Assembly (NCBI GenBank): GCA_963926475.1
Contig: CAWUXE010000027.1
Span: forward strand, 1 to 23,272
From: UBA2040 sp002384725
GTDB taxonomy: Bacteria > Bacteroidota > Bacteroidia > Flavobacteriales_D > Crocinitomicaceae
Length of the DNA stretch: 23,272 nt
Reading direction: 5' to 3'
Shown here: piece by piece, positions 1 through 6,693 of the stretch
Numbering within the stretch: position 1 is the stretch's first letter
Layout of the letters: every line of letters starts with the position of its first letter
Notes under the pieces: generated by a model
Databases searched by the model: none
The model's input: the letters and a program-made list of their open reading frames with translations, nothing else
What the model was told of the DNA's origin: nothing
Program-made: the position numbers and the translations under genes

Positions 1-15
1 CTCGATTTTGCCATA

Positions 16-765
16 ATGCTCACCACCACAGGACTCTTCTACTTTGTAGTTTTGAGTCTTTTGGAAATCGTTTTGGGGATAGACAACATCATCTTCATCT
101 CTATCATCACGGAACCTTTAGAAGCAACTGAGCGTCGCAAAGCGCGAAACATTGGTTTGTCCTTGGCACTCGTTATTCGCCTTATTTTGTTAACGATCGT
201 CGGTTGGATCATGAGATTAACCGAACCTTTCACCACAATTTTTGGCTGGGAAATGACAGGACAAAAGCTTGTTTTGCTAATTGGTGGACTTTTCCTCATT
301 TACAAAAGTACAATGGAAATGCACGACAGTATGACCCACAAACATGCTGATCCAGACGCATCAAAAAAGAAAAAAAGTTTGAAAGCGATTATCGTTCAGA
401 TCTTATTAGTCGACATCGTTTTTAGTTTCGATTCGATTATCACGGCAATTGGAATGACCAACGGAATGGCGAAAGAAACGCACCACAGCCCGATGATCAT
501 CATCTATTTGGCCGTAATCGTCTCTATGATAGTCATGATGATTTTTGCCAAACCGATTAGCGAATTCATCATCAATCGTCCTACGGTGAAAATGATTGCT
601 TTGGCATTTTTGGTGACCATTGGAGTCGTTCTCGTTGCCGAAGCCTTCGATCAACATGTGCCAAAAGGATACATTTATTTCGCGATGGTTTACTCTTTGA
701 CAGTTGAAATGATTAATCTTCGGATGAATAAAAACAAGGAAAAGAACATAGATTTCAATGAATAA
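16..765 (+). CDS. TerC family integral membrane protein
   Basis: TerC/YgdQ/YoaE-type multi-pass inner-membrane protein; family members are linked to metal (for example manganese) export or tellurite resistance, but the substrate here cannot be read from sequence. The family signature LEIVLGIDN near the N-terminus (Asp23) and the second acidic helix motif VFSFDSI are both present, and about seven hydrophobic segments span the 249 residues, with a lysine-rich cytoplasmic loop (KKKKS) in the middle. There is no CBS or transporter-associated C-terminal domain, so this is the short form. The reading frame is open to the left edge of the window, so the true start may lie upstream; ATG at 16 leaves 15 residues before LEIVL, slightly short for the family. 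The stop overlaps the next gene by 8 bp, so the two are probably co-transcribed and translationally coupled. Confidence 0.88.
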   Translation: MLTTTGLFYFVVLSLLEIVLGIDNIIFISIITEPLEATERRKARNIGLSLALVIRLILLTIVGWIMRLTEPFTTIFGWEMTGQKLVLLIGGLFLIYKSTMEMHDSMTHKHADPDASKKKKSLKAIIVQILLVDIVFSFDSIITAIGMTNGMAKETHHSPMIIIYLAVIVSMIVMMIFAKPISEFIINRPTVKMIALAFLVTIGVVLVAEAFDQHVPKGYIYFAMVYSLTVEMINLRMNKNKEKNIDFNE

Positions 766-1345
766 CGCCGCTTTATTTTTTCCGTTTGAAGAAGAAGACG
801 ATTTGTATGATTTGTACGAAGAACGCTTATTTGAAGACAAGCAATTCTTTTTAAATCGAGCGATCCTTCCTTCCCTTTTTGAGAAACGGATGGAGAAAAT
901 GTTGAAACGCGAAGAAGCCTTTCGCACCTTGACGGATTCGGAGTTTCCAGAGGTGAAATCATCAACCATCGATTTTCCAGCAGGCAATACTCTTTCTGAA
1001 GCCTATTCTTATTTTGAAAGTGAAAAAGCCAAGTTGTTTCAAGCTATTTTTAGCGCAAAAAACAACCCGAAAGTCGTACAATTAATCCGTAATTTAATCG
1101 AATTATTCACCCAATACTCGGCTTATTTAGAATTGACAGAGACCTTTGATATCAGCGATATATTACTTTCTAAAGATCCAGAACCAGTGACCTTTTCTAT
1201 GGCGGTCCAATCTTTTGAAAAAGCAGGAGGACAAACCATCGAAGATTTACAACAATTAACATTCGATGGAAAAGAAACCCTGTTGAACGAAGCAAAACGA
1301 CTATCTTTGTGGCGTAAAAAAGAAATGAAAAATGGGAGTTTTTGA
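758..1345 (+). CDS. Uncharacterised 195-aa protein
   Basis: I do not recognise a family. The product is predicted cytosolic: no signal peptide and no hydrophobic segment. The N-terminus is strongly acidic and aromatic (FEEEDDLYDLYEERLFEDK), followed by a basic amphipathic stretch (EKRMEKMLKREEAF) and a mostly helical C-terminal half that ends in lysines. The start ATG lies inside the end of the TerC gene (8-bp overlap) and the stop overlaps the following DUF493 gene by 14 bp, so it sits in the middle of a tight operon. This supports it being a real, expressed gene although its role is unknown. It could be a lineage-specific partner of the DUF493 protein, but that is inference from position only. 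Confidence 0.7.
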   Translation: MNNAALFFPFEEEDDLYDLYEERLFEDKQFFLNRAILPSLFEKRMEKMLKREEAFRTLTDSEFPEVKSSTIDFPAGNTLSEAYSYFESEKAKLFQAIFSAKNNPKVVQLIRNLIELFTQYSAYLELTETFDISDILLSKDPEPVTFSMAVQSFEKAGGQTIEDLQQLTFDGKETLLNEAKRLSLWRKKEMKNGSF

Positions 1346-1595
1346 TAGGTTAAAAGCGCAACTCGACCAAGAAGAATGGCCAAATGTGTATTTATTCAAG
1401 TTTATAGTAGAGAACACGCCTGCCCAAATTGCACGTGCCACTGCACTTTTTGATGACACGGCAGATATTTCTTTTCACGAATCAAAAAACGGCAAATTTG
1501 TCAGTGTGACGGTAAAAGAAATGATGTTGAGTTCCGAGGCGATAATCTCAAGATATGAGAAAGCCGCGCAAATAAAAGGTTTAATTTCTCTATAA
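1332..1595 (+). CDS. DUF493 (YbeD-like) domain protein
   Basis: A small 87-residue protein of the DUF493/YbeD family, a ferredoxin-like alpha-beta fold of regulatory appearance with no firmly assigned activity. Recognisable features are the N-terminal FDRLKAQLDQEEWPNVYLFK, a central phenylalanine-rich strand (TADISFHESKNGKFVSVTV) and the KEMM...S.I..YE.A helix at the C-terminus. Length is normal for the family. The ATG overlaps the end of the upstream gene by 14 bp and the stop overlaps the next start by 1 bp (TAATG), which points to translational coupling along the whole operon. No Shine-Dalgarno sequence is visible. Confidence 0.85.
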   Translation: MGVFDRLKAQLDQEEWPNVYLFKFIVENTPAQIARATALFDDTADISFHESKNGKFVSVTVKEMMLSSEAIISRYEKAAQIKGLISL

Positions 1596-1996
1596 TGTTA
1601 GCACTAAAAATCACGTTTTTTTCCGTTGCGATTCCAACATTATTGGTTTCTATTTCCATTTTAATCGGTGTCATTTTGTACCGGCGTTTACTGTCCCGAA
1701 TGGGAAAAGATGAAATAGACCAAGCCAAGTACGCGACATTGGAAGCTATTACACGTCAGCCTGCGAGCGGCGAAGTTGAATTCTTCTACGAATTACATGA
1801 AGACAAAGAGGTGGAGATCTTTTTGTTGGACGAAAAAATGAATGAGATTAAATCGATCGACAAACGTTCAGCTAAAGTAGGTGGCAACAAGGTTAAATTC
1901 GATACGACATCAGTTCCCAATGCCCGTTATTTCTTCGAGTTACGATCTGACAATCAAAAAACGGCGAAAACCTTGATTGTAAAAAACGAAGGATAG
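1595..1996 (+). CDS. Membrane-anchored protein with T9SS-CTD-like C-terminus
   Basis: Unrecognised 133-residue protein. Residues about 4-28 form one long hydrophobic helix followed by YRRLLSR, which looks like an uncleaved membrane anchor with the positive side after the helix. The remaining 100 residues are predicted beta-rich: VEIFLLDEKMNEIKSI, then a short glycine turn, TTSVPNARYFFELRS and KTAKTLIVKN. This order resembles the type A C-terminal sorting domain of type IX secretion cargo (an xxxxLLDxxG-like strand, a YFxxL strand and a terminal KxLIVK strand), though the resemblance is by eye. The start overlaps the DUF493 stop by one base. The final gene of the operon; no terminator is obvious after it. 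Confidence 0.65.
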   Translation: MLALKITFFSVAIPTLLVSISILIGVILYRRLLSRMGKDEIDQAKYATLEAITRQPASGEVEFFYELHEDKEVEIFLLDEKMNEIKSIDKRSAKVGGNKVKFDTTSVPNARYFFELRSDNQKTAKTLIVKNEG

Positions 1997-2034
1997 GCTG
2001 ACAAGATGGCGTTGAAAAAAGATTGGCAAAATTG

Positions 2035-2064
2035 TTGAGAAGAATAAGTCAAAGGTTAACTTTG
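2035..2064 (+). promoter_or_regulatory. Promoter of trxA (Bacteroidota type)
   Basis: TTG at 2035-2037, a 19-bp spacer and TAACTTTG at 2057-2064 match the Bacteroidota -33/-7 promoter pattern (TTTG and TAnnTTTG). Transcription would begin near 2070, giving trxA a leader of about 70 nt. Confidence 0.65.
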
Positions 2065-2140
2065 CGTCCAACAAACGTAGAATAATAATTAGCTTGCGCT
2101 GAGATGTTTCGGCAAAAGCACAAAAAGCAACATATAAGTT

Positions 2141-2458
2141 ATGGCATTAGAAATAACAGATGCTAATTTCGAAGAATTAGTATTGAAATCAGACAAACCA
2201 GTAGTAGTAGACTTTTGGGCAGAATGGTGTGGACCGTGTAGAATGATCGGACCATCTATCGAGGAAATGCACACAGAATACGAAGGAAAAGCAGTTATCG
2301 GAAAGGTAAATGTTGACCAAAACCCTGGTGTTTCAGCTCAATTCGGAGTACGTAACATCCCAACTATTCTTTTCATCAAAGATGGAGAAATTGCAGACAA
2401 ACTAGTTGGAGCAGTTCCAAAAGCCCAATTGACAGAAAAATTGGACGCAATTCTTTAA
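2141..2458 (+). CDS. trxA: Thioredoxin
   Basis: Classic single-domain thioredoxin of 105 residues, the cytosolic dithiol reductant for ribonucleotide reductase, peroxidases and other disulfide-containing proteins. The redox motif WCGPC (Cys30 and Cys33) follows the conserved strand VVVDFWAEW, and the cis-proline loop NIPTILF is present. There is no signal peptide, so it acts in the cytoplasm. It appears to be transcribed alone: a strong -33/-7 promoter lies about 77 bp upstream and an intrinsic terminator follows 22 bp after the stop. The start is fixed by family alignment (MALEITDANFEELV); no Shine-Dalgarno is present, as is usual in this phylum. Confidence 0.97.
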   Translation: MALEITDANFEELVLKSDKPVVVDFWAEWCGPCRMIGPSIEEMHTEYEGKAVIGKVNVDQNPGVSAQFGVRNIPTILFIKDGEIADKLVGAVPKAQLTEKLDAIL

Positions 2459-2480
2459 TCAGAATTTCAGATAATATTAA

Positions 2481-2513
2481 AACGGACTCGAGAAATTGAG
2501 CCCGTTTTTTTTT
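2481..2513 (+). terminator. Rho-independent terminator of trxA
   Basis: Stem arms AACGGACTC (2481-2489) and GAGCCCGTT (2498-2506) pair with one A-C mismatch around an 8-nt loop and run into a T tract that ends at 2513. Confidence 0.85.
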
Positions 2514-2527
2514 GATATGAAGTGACG

Positions 2528-2556
2528 GGCTTCGACAGGCTAAGCCTGTTGAAGCC
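2528..2556. repeat. REP-like palindrome
   Basis: Near-perfect inverted repeat with 14-nt arms: GGCTTCGACAGGCT (2528-2541), one base, then AGCCTGTTGAAGCC (2543-2556); a single position is a G-T wobble. It lies between the trxA terminator and the next promoter. Palindromes containing TTCGACAGGCT/TTCGACAAGCT are, from memory, dispersed in many Flavobacteriia, so this is probably one copy of a chromosomal family. Confidence 0.7.
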
Positions 2557-2603
2557 TTTACCATAAAAAAGAAGACAAACACCTCCCACTCCCCTCTTAT
2601 TCT

Positions 2604-2611
2604 TATCTTTG
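2604..2611 (+). promoter_or_regulatory. Candidate -7 box for the DUF4258-like gene
   Basis: TATCTTTG fits TAnnTTTG exactly and lies 33 bp before the ATG at 2645. No convincing -33 TTG is found 17-23 bp upstream, so confidence is moderate. The TTG inside this box could be mistaken for a start codon but is better read as promoter. Confidence 0.45.
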
Positions 2612-2644
2612 GACCCTAGTAAAAACAACAATTCAAAACAGCAA

Positions 2645-3310
2645 ATGAGCAATTTAGGAAGACGTTTAAGATATTACGGAATCGGGTTCGGGTTCGGAAC
2701 ACTTTTCGTTATCATGTTTTTCGGAGCCAGAGGTTGCTCTTGGACACCTGGAAATAGGGTCAAAACGGGTATTCTTCAGCGGGTGATTGCTGTTCCAACT
2801 CAGCAGCAAAAGAACCTAGAATCAAAAGAAATTACGTCCAAAAATCTAATTGATTTCATTGCAGATGCCGATGTAGATTTCAAGCATTCGAAAAAACAAA
2901 ATCCGAACAAATTTTACAAATTAACGAAGGACAAAACCACATTATATTTCACATTACCCAACGATAGTTATGTCTCTTCCGTTTATACGAGCAGACCAAA
3001 TGAGAAACAAACTGGAAAAGCAAAATTGATGCGATTCCCCGATGGAAAAGATTTGATTTTCACTGACACGACCGGATCATTGCAACGAATAAGAGTTGAA
3101 TTAGGCTTCAAAGATGATCGGTCGATATTGGAACAACTGAAGAAGAATGCTTACTTAAATTATGACAAGTCAGATTTTTTAAACACAATAAAACCAGAAC
3201 ATCACCTAGAATTCGAAACCAAAAAAGGCGATACAGTTGAAGCGATTTCAGTATGGTATAAGGATAAAATCAACATTACTAAGTACATTTATAAGGGTAC
3301 TCTCCAATGA
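2645..3310 (+). CDS. Membrane-anchored DUF4258-like protein
   Basis: A 221-residue protein with a short basic N-terminus (SNLGRRLRYYG), one glycine- and phenylalanine-rich membrane helix (GIGFGFGTLFVIMFFG) and then ARGCSWTPGNRVK. This C-x-W-x-P-x-N-R arrangement I recall from Flavobacteriia proteins annotated with DUF4258, whose body carries a motif like the VDFKHSKKQNPNKFYKL seen here. The rest is predicted to be periplasmic. I chose ATG 2645 rather than an in-frame TTG at 2609, because that TTG is part of a -7 promoter box and the extra residues are low complexity. The gene lies 73 bp upstream of lpxD on the same strand but is not fused to it. Function is unknown; the family assignment is from memory. 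Confidence 0.72.
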   Translation: MSNLGRRLRYYGIGFGFGTLFVIMFFGARGCSWTPGNRVKTGILQRVIAVPTQQQKNLESKEITSKNLIDFIADADVDFKHSKKQNPNKFYKLTKDKTTLYFTLPNDSYVSSVYTSRPNEKQTGKAKLMRFPDGKDLIFTDTTGSLQRIRVELGFKDDRSILEQLKKNAYLNYDKSDFLNTIKPEHHLEFETKKGDTVEAISVWYKDKINITKYIYKGTLQ

Positions 3311-3371
3311 TATACAATGTAGCTTGTTGAAAATAAGAGAGCCACGCCTACCTCTCTACAGTTAGAATTTT

Positions 3372-3379
3372 TAATTTTG
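3372..3379 (+). promoter_or_regulatory. -7 box abutting lpxD start
   Basis: TAATTTTG is a full match to TAnnTTTG and ends 4 nt before the lpxD ATG (3384). If used, the transcript would start at or next to the A of the start codon, a leaderless mRNA. No -33 TTG at the right spacing is visible. Confidence 0.5.
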
Positions 3380-3383
3380 GAAC

Positions 3384-4427
3384 ATGGAATTTACTGCGGA
3401 GCAGATTGCAGGATTATTAAATGGTGATGTTGAAGGCAATACAAATGCCGTTGTCACTGGTTTGGCGAAAATTGAAGAGGGAACTCCTGGTAGTTTGTCT
3501 TTTTTAGCAAATCCGAAATACGAAGAACATATTTACAAAACGGAATCAACGATTTGTATCGTTAATCGCACATTTAAAGCCGAACGATTGCTTCCAGATA
3601 CCTTGACTATAGTGAAAGTAGACGATGCACATGCTTGTTTTGCAAAATTGCTCGATATCTACAACCAAATGACGAAAAAACAGCCCAACATCGAACAACC
3701 TTCTCACATTTCAGAGTCGGCAACGGTTGGAGAAGGTTTGTATTTGGGTGCTTTTGCCTACATCGGTGATGGAACGAAAATCGGTAAAAATGCGACGATT
3801 TATCCACAAGCTTATATTGGTGAAAACGTCACGATTGGCGATAATTGCACGATTCATCCTGGAGCGAAAATATACCAAGATTGTATAATCGGTAACAATG
3901 TTACTATTCATGCAGGAACCGTAATCGGAGCCGATGGATTTGGGTTTGTACCTGATGAAAAAGGAGTTTTCTCCAAGATTCCTCAAATTGGAAACGTTGT
4001 GATTGAAGACGATGTTGAAGTCGGATCCAATACAACGATAGATAGAGCAACATTGGGGTCGACTTTCATCCGCAAAGGGGTGAAATTGGACAACTTGATT
4101 CAAATCGCGCACAACGTTGAAGTTGGTCAACACTCAGCAATGGCAGCTCAAGCAGGTGTTGCAGGTTCTACAAAAATTGGTCGACACGTAATGGTGGGCG
4201 GACAAGCCGGAATCAGCGGACACATCAAAATTGCAGATCAAACGCAAATCGTAGCACAATCTGGAATACCAGGTTCGGTGAAGAAAGCAGAAATATTAAT
4301 GGGATCTCCAGGCATACCGATAAACGACTTCAAAAAATCATACTTCGGATTTAGAAAATTACCCTATATCCTTAGGAAATTACAAGAATTAGAAGATAAA
4401 CTCAAACTCATTTCCAAAGACAAATAG
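3384..4427 (+). CDS. lpxD: UDP-3-O-acylglucosamine N-acyltransferase LpxD
   Basis: Third enzyme of lipid A synthesis: transfers a 3-hydroxyacyl chain from acyl carrier protein to the 2-amino group of UDP-3-O-acylglucosamine at the cytosolic face of the inner membrane. The 347-residue protein has the uridine-binding N-terminal domain (residues 1-100, beginning EFTAEQIAGLLNGDVEG), a left-handed beta helix of hexapeptide repeats (IGDGTKIG, IGENVTIGDN, and others) and a C-terminal helical tail (FRKLPYILRKLQELE). The catalytic histidine is His243 in QIAHNVEVG. Length is typical. Two nucleotides separate it from lpxC-fabZ, so lpxD-lpxC/fabZ-lpxA form one operon. A second LpxD is encoded at 19356-20285; this copy, inside the lipid A operon, is the more likely housekeeping enzyme. 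Confidence 0.96.
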   Translation: MEFTAEQIAGLLNGDVEGNTNAVVTGLAKIEEGTPGSLSFLANPKYEEHIYKTESTICIVNRTFKAERLLPDTLTIVKVDDAHACFAKLLDIYNQMTKKQPNIEQPSHISESATVGEGLYLGAFAYIGDGTKIGKNATIYPQAYIGENVTIGDNCTIHPGAKIYQDCIIGNNVTIHAGTVIGADGFGFVPDEKGVFSKIPQIGNVVIEDDVEVGSNTTIDRATLGSTFIRKGVKLDNLIQIAHNVEVGQHSAMAAQAGVAGSTKIGRHVMVGGQAGISGHIKIADQTQIVAQSGIPGSVKKAEILMGSPGIPINDFKKSYFGFRKLPYILRKLQELEDKLKLISKDK

Positions 4428-4429
4428 AC

Positions 4430-5830
4430 ATGGCGGACATGCAGAAAACGCTGAAAGATTCGGCAAAATTATCCGGAATAGGACTTCATACAGGTGAAAA
4501 AGTAAACATCACAATTCTTCCAGCGGCAGAAAACCACGGTTTCAAATTCCAACGAGTTGACATGGAAGGTCAACCAACAATAAAAGCAGATTGCGATTTA
4601 GTTGTGGCAACCGACCGTGGAACTACTCTAGAAGAAAATGGTGCACGTGTCTATACAACCGAACATTTATTGGCGGCCTTAGTTGGCATGGAAGTGGACA
4701 ATGCTTTGATTCAAATCGATGGGCCTGAAGTACCAATTATGGACGGAAGTTCTTGGCTTTTCGTTGAAGCAATTGAAAAAGCAGGTCTTATTGAGCAAAA
4801 TGCCGAGAGAAATTATTTCGAGTTAACGGAAAACATCAAATGGGAAGACCTAGAAAAAGGTGTTGAGTTTTTAGCTGTTCCCGACGATCATTATCGATTG
4901 ACTGTAATGGTCGATTATAAATCGCCAGTTTTGGGAACGCAACACGCTACGATGTATAATTTGGCTGAATTCAAAAAAGAAATCTCTCCGTGTCGAACTT
5001 TCGTTTTCTTAAGAGAATTGGAATTCTTGGCGAAGAACAATTTGATCAAAGGAGGAAGCTTAGACAACGCTATCGTTTTGGTGGAGCGTGAACAAGTTGA
5101 CCCAGCCGAATTGAAACGTTTGGCAAAGGCGCTTGGAAAAGAAGATTTAGATGTCAAAGTAGAAGGCGTAGGTGTTTTGAACACGACGAAATTGAAATTC
5201 GAAAACGAGCCCGCTCGTCACAAATTGTTGGATATCCTTGGAGATTTAGCTTTGTTGGGGCGACCAATTAAAGGTCATATTTTGGCTGCTCGTCCAGGAC
5301 ACGCAGGTAACGTAGGTTTTGCCAAGGTGCTGAAAGAGCAAATTAAAAAACAAGAAACGCAAGGCAAATATTTCGATTTAACGAAAAAGCCTTTGTATGA
5401 TATCAATGACATCGAAAAGATGTTGCCACACCGTTACCCCTTCCTGTTAGTAGACAAGGTGATGGAAATTGGCGAAGAAACAATTATCGGCGTGAAAAAC
5501 GTAACGATGAACGAACCTATATTCCAAGGACATTTCCCAGGAAACCCTGTTTTTCCAGGAGTTCTTCAAATCGAAGCAACAGCTCAAGTGGGTGGTATTT
5601 TTGCCTTGAGCAAAGTAGAAGATCCGCATTTGTATTCGACGTATTTCATGAAGATCGATAATGTAAAATTCAAGCAAAAAGTATTGCCAGGTGATACCAT
5701 AATTTTCGAATTGCATTTATTGTCACCAATGCGCAGAGGATTGGTTCACATGGGCGGAAAAGCTTATGTCAACGGTCAAGTAGTGATGGAAGCCGAAATG
5801 TTGGCGCAAGTAATTAAAGACAAAGAATAA
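4430..5830 (+). CDS. lpxC-fabZ: Bifunctional LpxC deacetylase / FabZ dehydratase
   Basis: Natural fusion characteristic of Bacteroidota. Residues 1-310 are LpxC, the zinc-dependent deacetylase that commits UDP-3-O-acyl-GlcNAc to lipid A: zinc and catalytic motifs TEHLLAAL, PIMDGSS, SPCRTFVF, HKLLDILGDLALLG (His264) and ARPGHAGN (His291). Residues from about 323 to 466 are FabZ, the 3-hydroxyacyl-ACP dehydratase of fatty acid elongation: KMLPHRYPFLLVDKV, the active-site loop HFPGNPVFPGV and the catalytic glutamate in LQIEATAQ. Both active sites look complete. Fusion would couple supply of hydroxyacyl-ACP (shared by LpxD, LpxA and FabZ) to lipid A commitment. The stop is followed directly by the lpxA ATG. 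Confidence 0.97.
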   Translation: MADMQKTLKDSAKLSGIGLHTGEKVNITILPAAENHGFKFQRVDMEGQPTIKADCDLVVATDRGTTLEENGARVYTTEHLLAALVGMEVDNALIQIDGPEVPIMDGSSWLFVEAIEKAGLIEQNAERNYFELTENIKWEDLEKGVEFLAVPDDHYRLTVMVDYKSPVLGTQHATMYNLAEFKKEISPCRTFVFLRELEFLAKNNLIKGGSLDNAIVLVEREQVDPAELKRLAKALGKEDLDVKVEGVGVLNTTKLKFENEPARHKLLDILGDLALLGRPIKGHILAARPGHAGNVGFAKVLKEQIKKQETQGKYFDLTKKPLYDINDIEKMLPHRYPFLLVDKVMEIGEETIIGVKNVTMNEPIFQGHFPGNPVFPGVLQIEATAQVGGIFALSKVEDPHLYSTYFMKIDNVKFKQKVLPGDTIIFELHLLSPMRRGLVHMGGKAYVNGQVVMEAEMLAQVIKDKE

Positions 5831-6607
5831 ATGATTAGTCCCCTAGCCTACATCGCCGACGGAGCACAATTGGGTGCAAACGTATTTGTACATCCTTTCG
5901 CACACATACATACTGACGTGATAATTGGCGACGGCTGTATCATTCATTCCAATGCCAATTTGTATCCAGGCACTCGTTTGGGTAAAAACTGCGAAGTATT
6001 TCCAGGAGCAGTGATTGGCGTTGTACCTCAAGATTTAAAATATCAAGGTGAGGAAACAACCGTAGAAATTGGCGACAACACCAAGATTCGCGAATGTGTA
6101 ACGATTCACCGAGGTACAAACGATAGAAAAACGACCAAAATTGGCGCCAACTGTTTGTTGATGACATACGTGCACATCGCACACGATTGTCAATTGGGCG
6201 ATAATGTCATTTTGGCCAGTTACGTCGGACTTTCCGGTCATGTTACCATAGACGATTACGCCATCATCGAAGGAAAAGCAGCGGCACAGCAATTTGTGCA
6301 TATCGGGGCACATGCCTTTATCGGTGGCGCAAGTTTAATCCGTAAAGATGTTCCTCCTTATATCAAAGCAGCAAGAGAGCCGATGACCTTCGCGGGTGTC
6401 AATTCTATTGGTATACGACGTAGAGGAATGACCGAGGAACAAATCAGAGAAATCGAAGATATTTATCGAATTATTTACGTGCAAAATAGCAACATTACAA
6501 AGGGAATCAAAGCCGCTATAGAAACACTTCCTGAATCACCTTTATTGGAGGAAATTATTGGTTTCATTCAAGGATCGGACAAGGGAGTTATTCGAGGTTT
6601 GATTTAA
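5831..6607 (+). CDS. lpxA: Acyl-ACP--UDP-N-acetylglucosamine O-acyltransferase LpxA
   Basis: First enzyme of lipid A synthesis: adds a 3-hydroxyacyl group to the 3-OH of UDP-GlcNAc. The 258-residue protein begins with hexapeptide repeats of the left-handed beta helix (ISPLAYIADGAQLGANV), has the catalytic histidine His118 in YVHIAHDCQLGDN, the insertion CVTIHRGTNDRKTTKIG typical of LpxA, and a C-terminal alpha-helical domain (EIEDIYRIIY). Length matches the family. The ATG immediately follows the lpxC-fabZ TAA with no gap, so it is certainly in the same operon. No terminator is evident, but an imperfect palindrome follows within 20 bp and could end transcription. Confidence 0.97.
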   Translation: MISPLAYIADGAQLGANVFVHPFAHIHTDVIIGDGCIIHSNANLYPGTRLGKNCEVFPGAVIGVVPQDLKYQGEETTVEIGDNTKIRECVTIHRGTNDRKTTKIGANCLLMTYVHIAHDCQLGDNVILASYVGLSGHVTIDDYAIIEGKAAAQQFVHIGAHAFIGGASLIRKDVPPYIKAAREPMTFAGVNSIGIRRRGMTEEQIREIEDIYRIIYVQNSNITKGIKAAIETLPESPLLEEIIGFIQGSDKGVIRGLI

Positions 6608-6624
6608 AAGTGGAGAGTTTTTGA

Positions 6625-6690
6625 GTGGAAAGTTTAAAATTACGCTCACAATTTTACACTTTACACTTTTTTACAAATTACACTTTTTAA
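6625..6690. repeat. AT-rich repeat, copy A, upstream of rlmD
   Basis: Imperfect palindrome GTGGAAAGTTTAAAATT (6625-6641) against AATTTTACACTTTACAC (6650-6666), 15 of 17 pairing, followed by further ACACTTTTT units. A diverged copy with the same order of elements lies at 8136-8197 on the other side of rlmD. It may double as the lpxA terminator region. Confidence 0.6.
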
Positions 6691-6693
6691 GGA

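Noticed and set aside
406..987. Long minus-strand open frame (193 codons) under the TerC gene and its neighbour
   Set aside because: It is antisense to two well-supported genes and its Ser/Asn/His-rich, Cys-scattered composition is that of a shadow frame.
2609..2644. Twelve extra N-terminal codons for the DUF4258-like protein from TTG at 2609
   Set aside because: The TTG is the end of a TATCTTTG promoter box and the extra residues (PSKNNNSKQQ) are low complexity.
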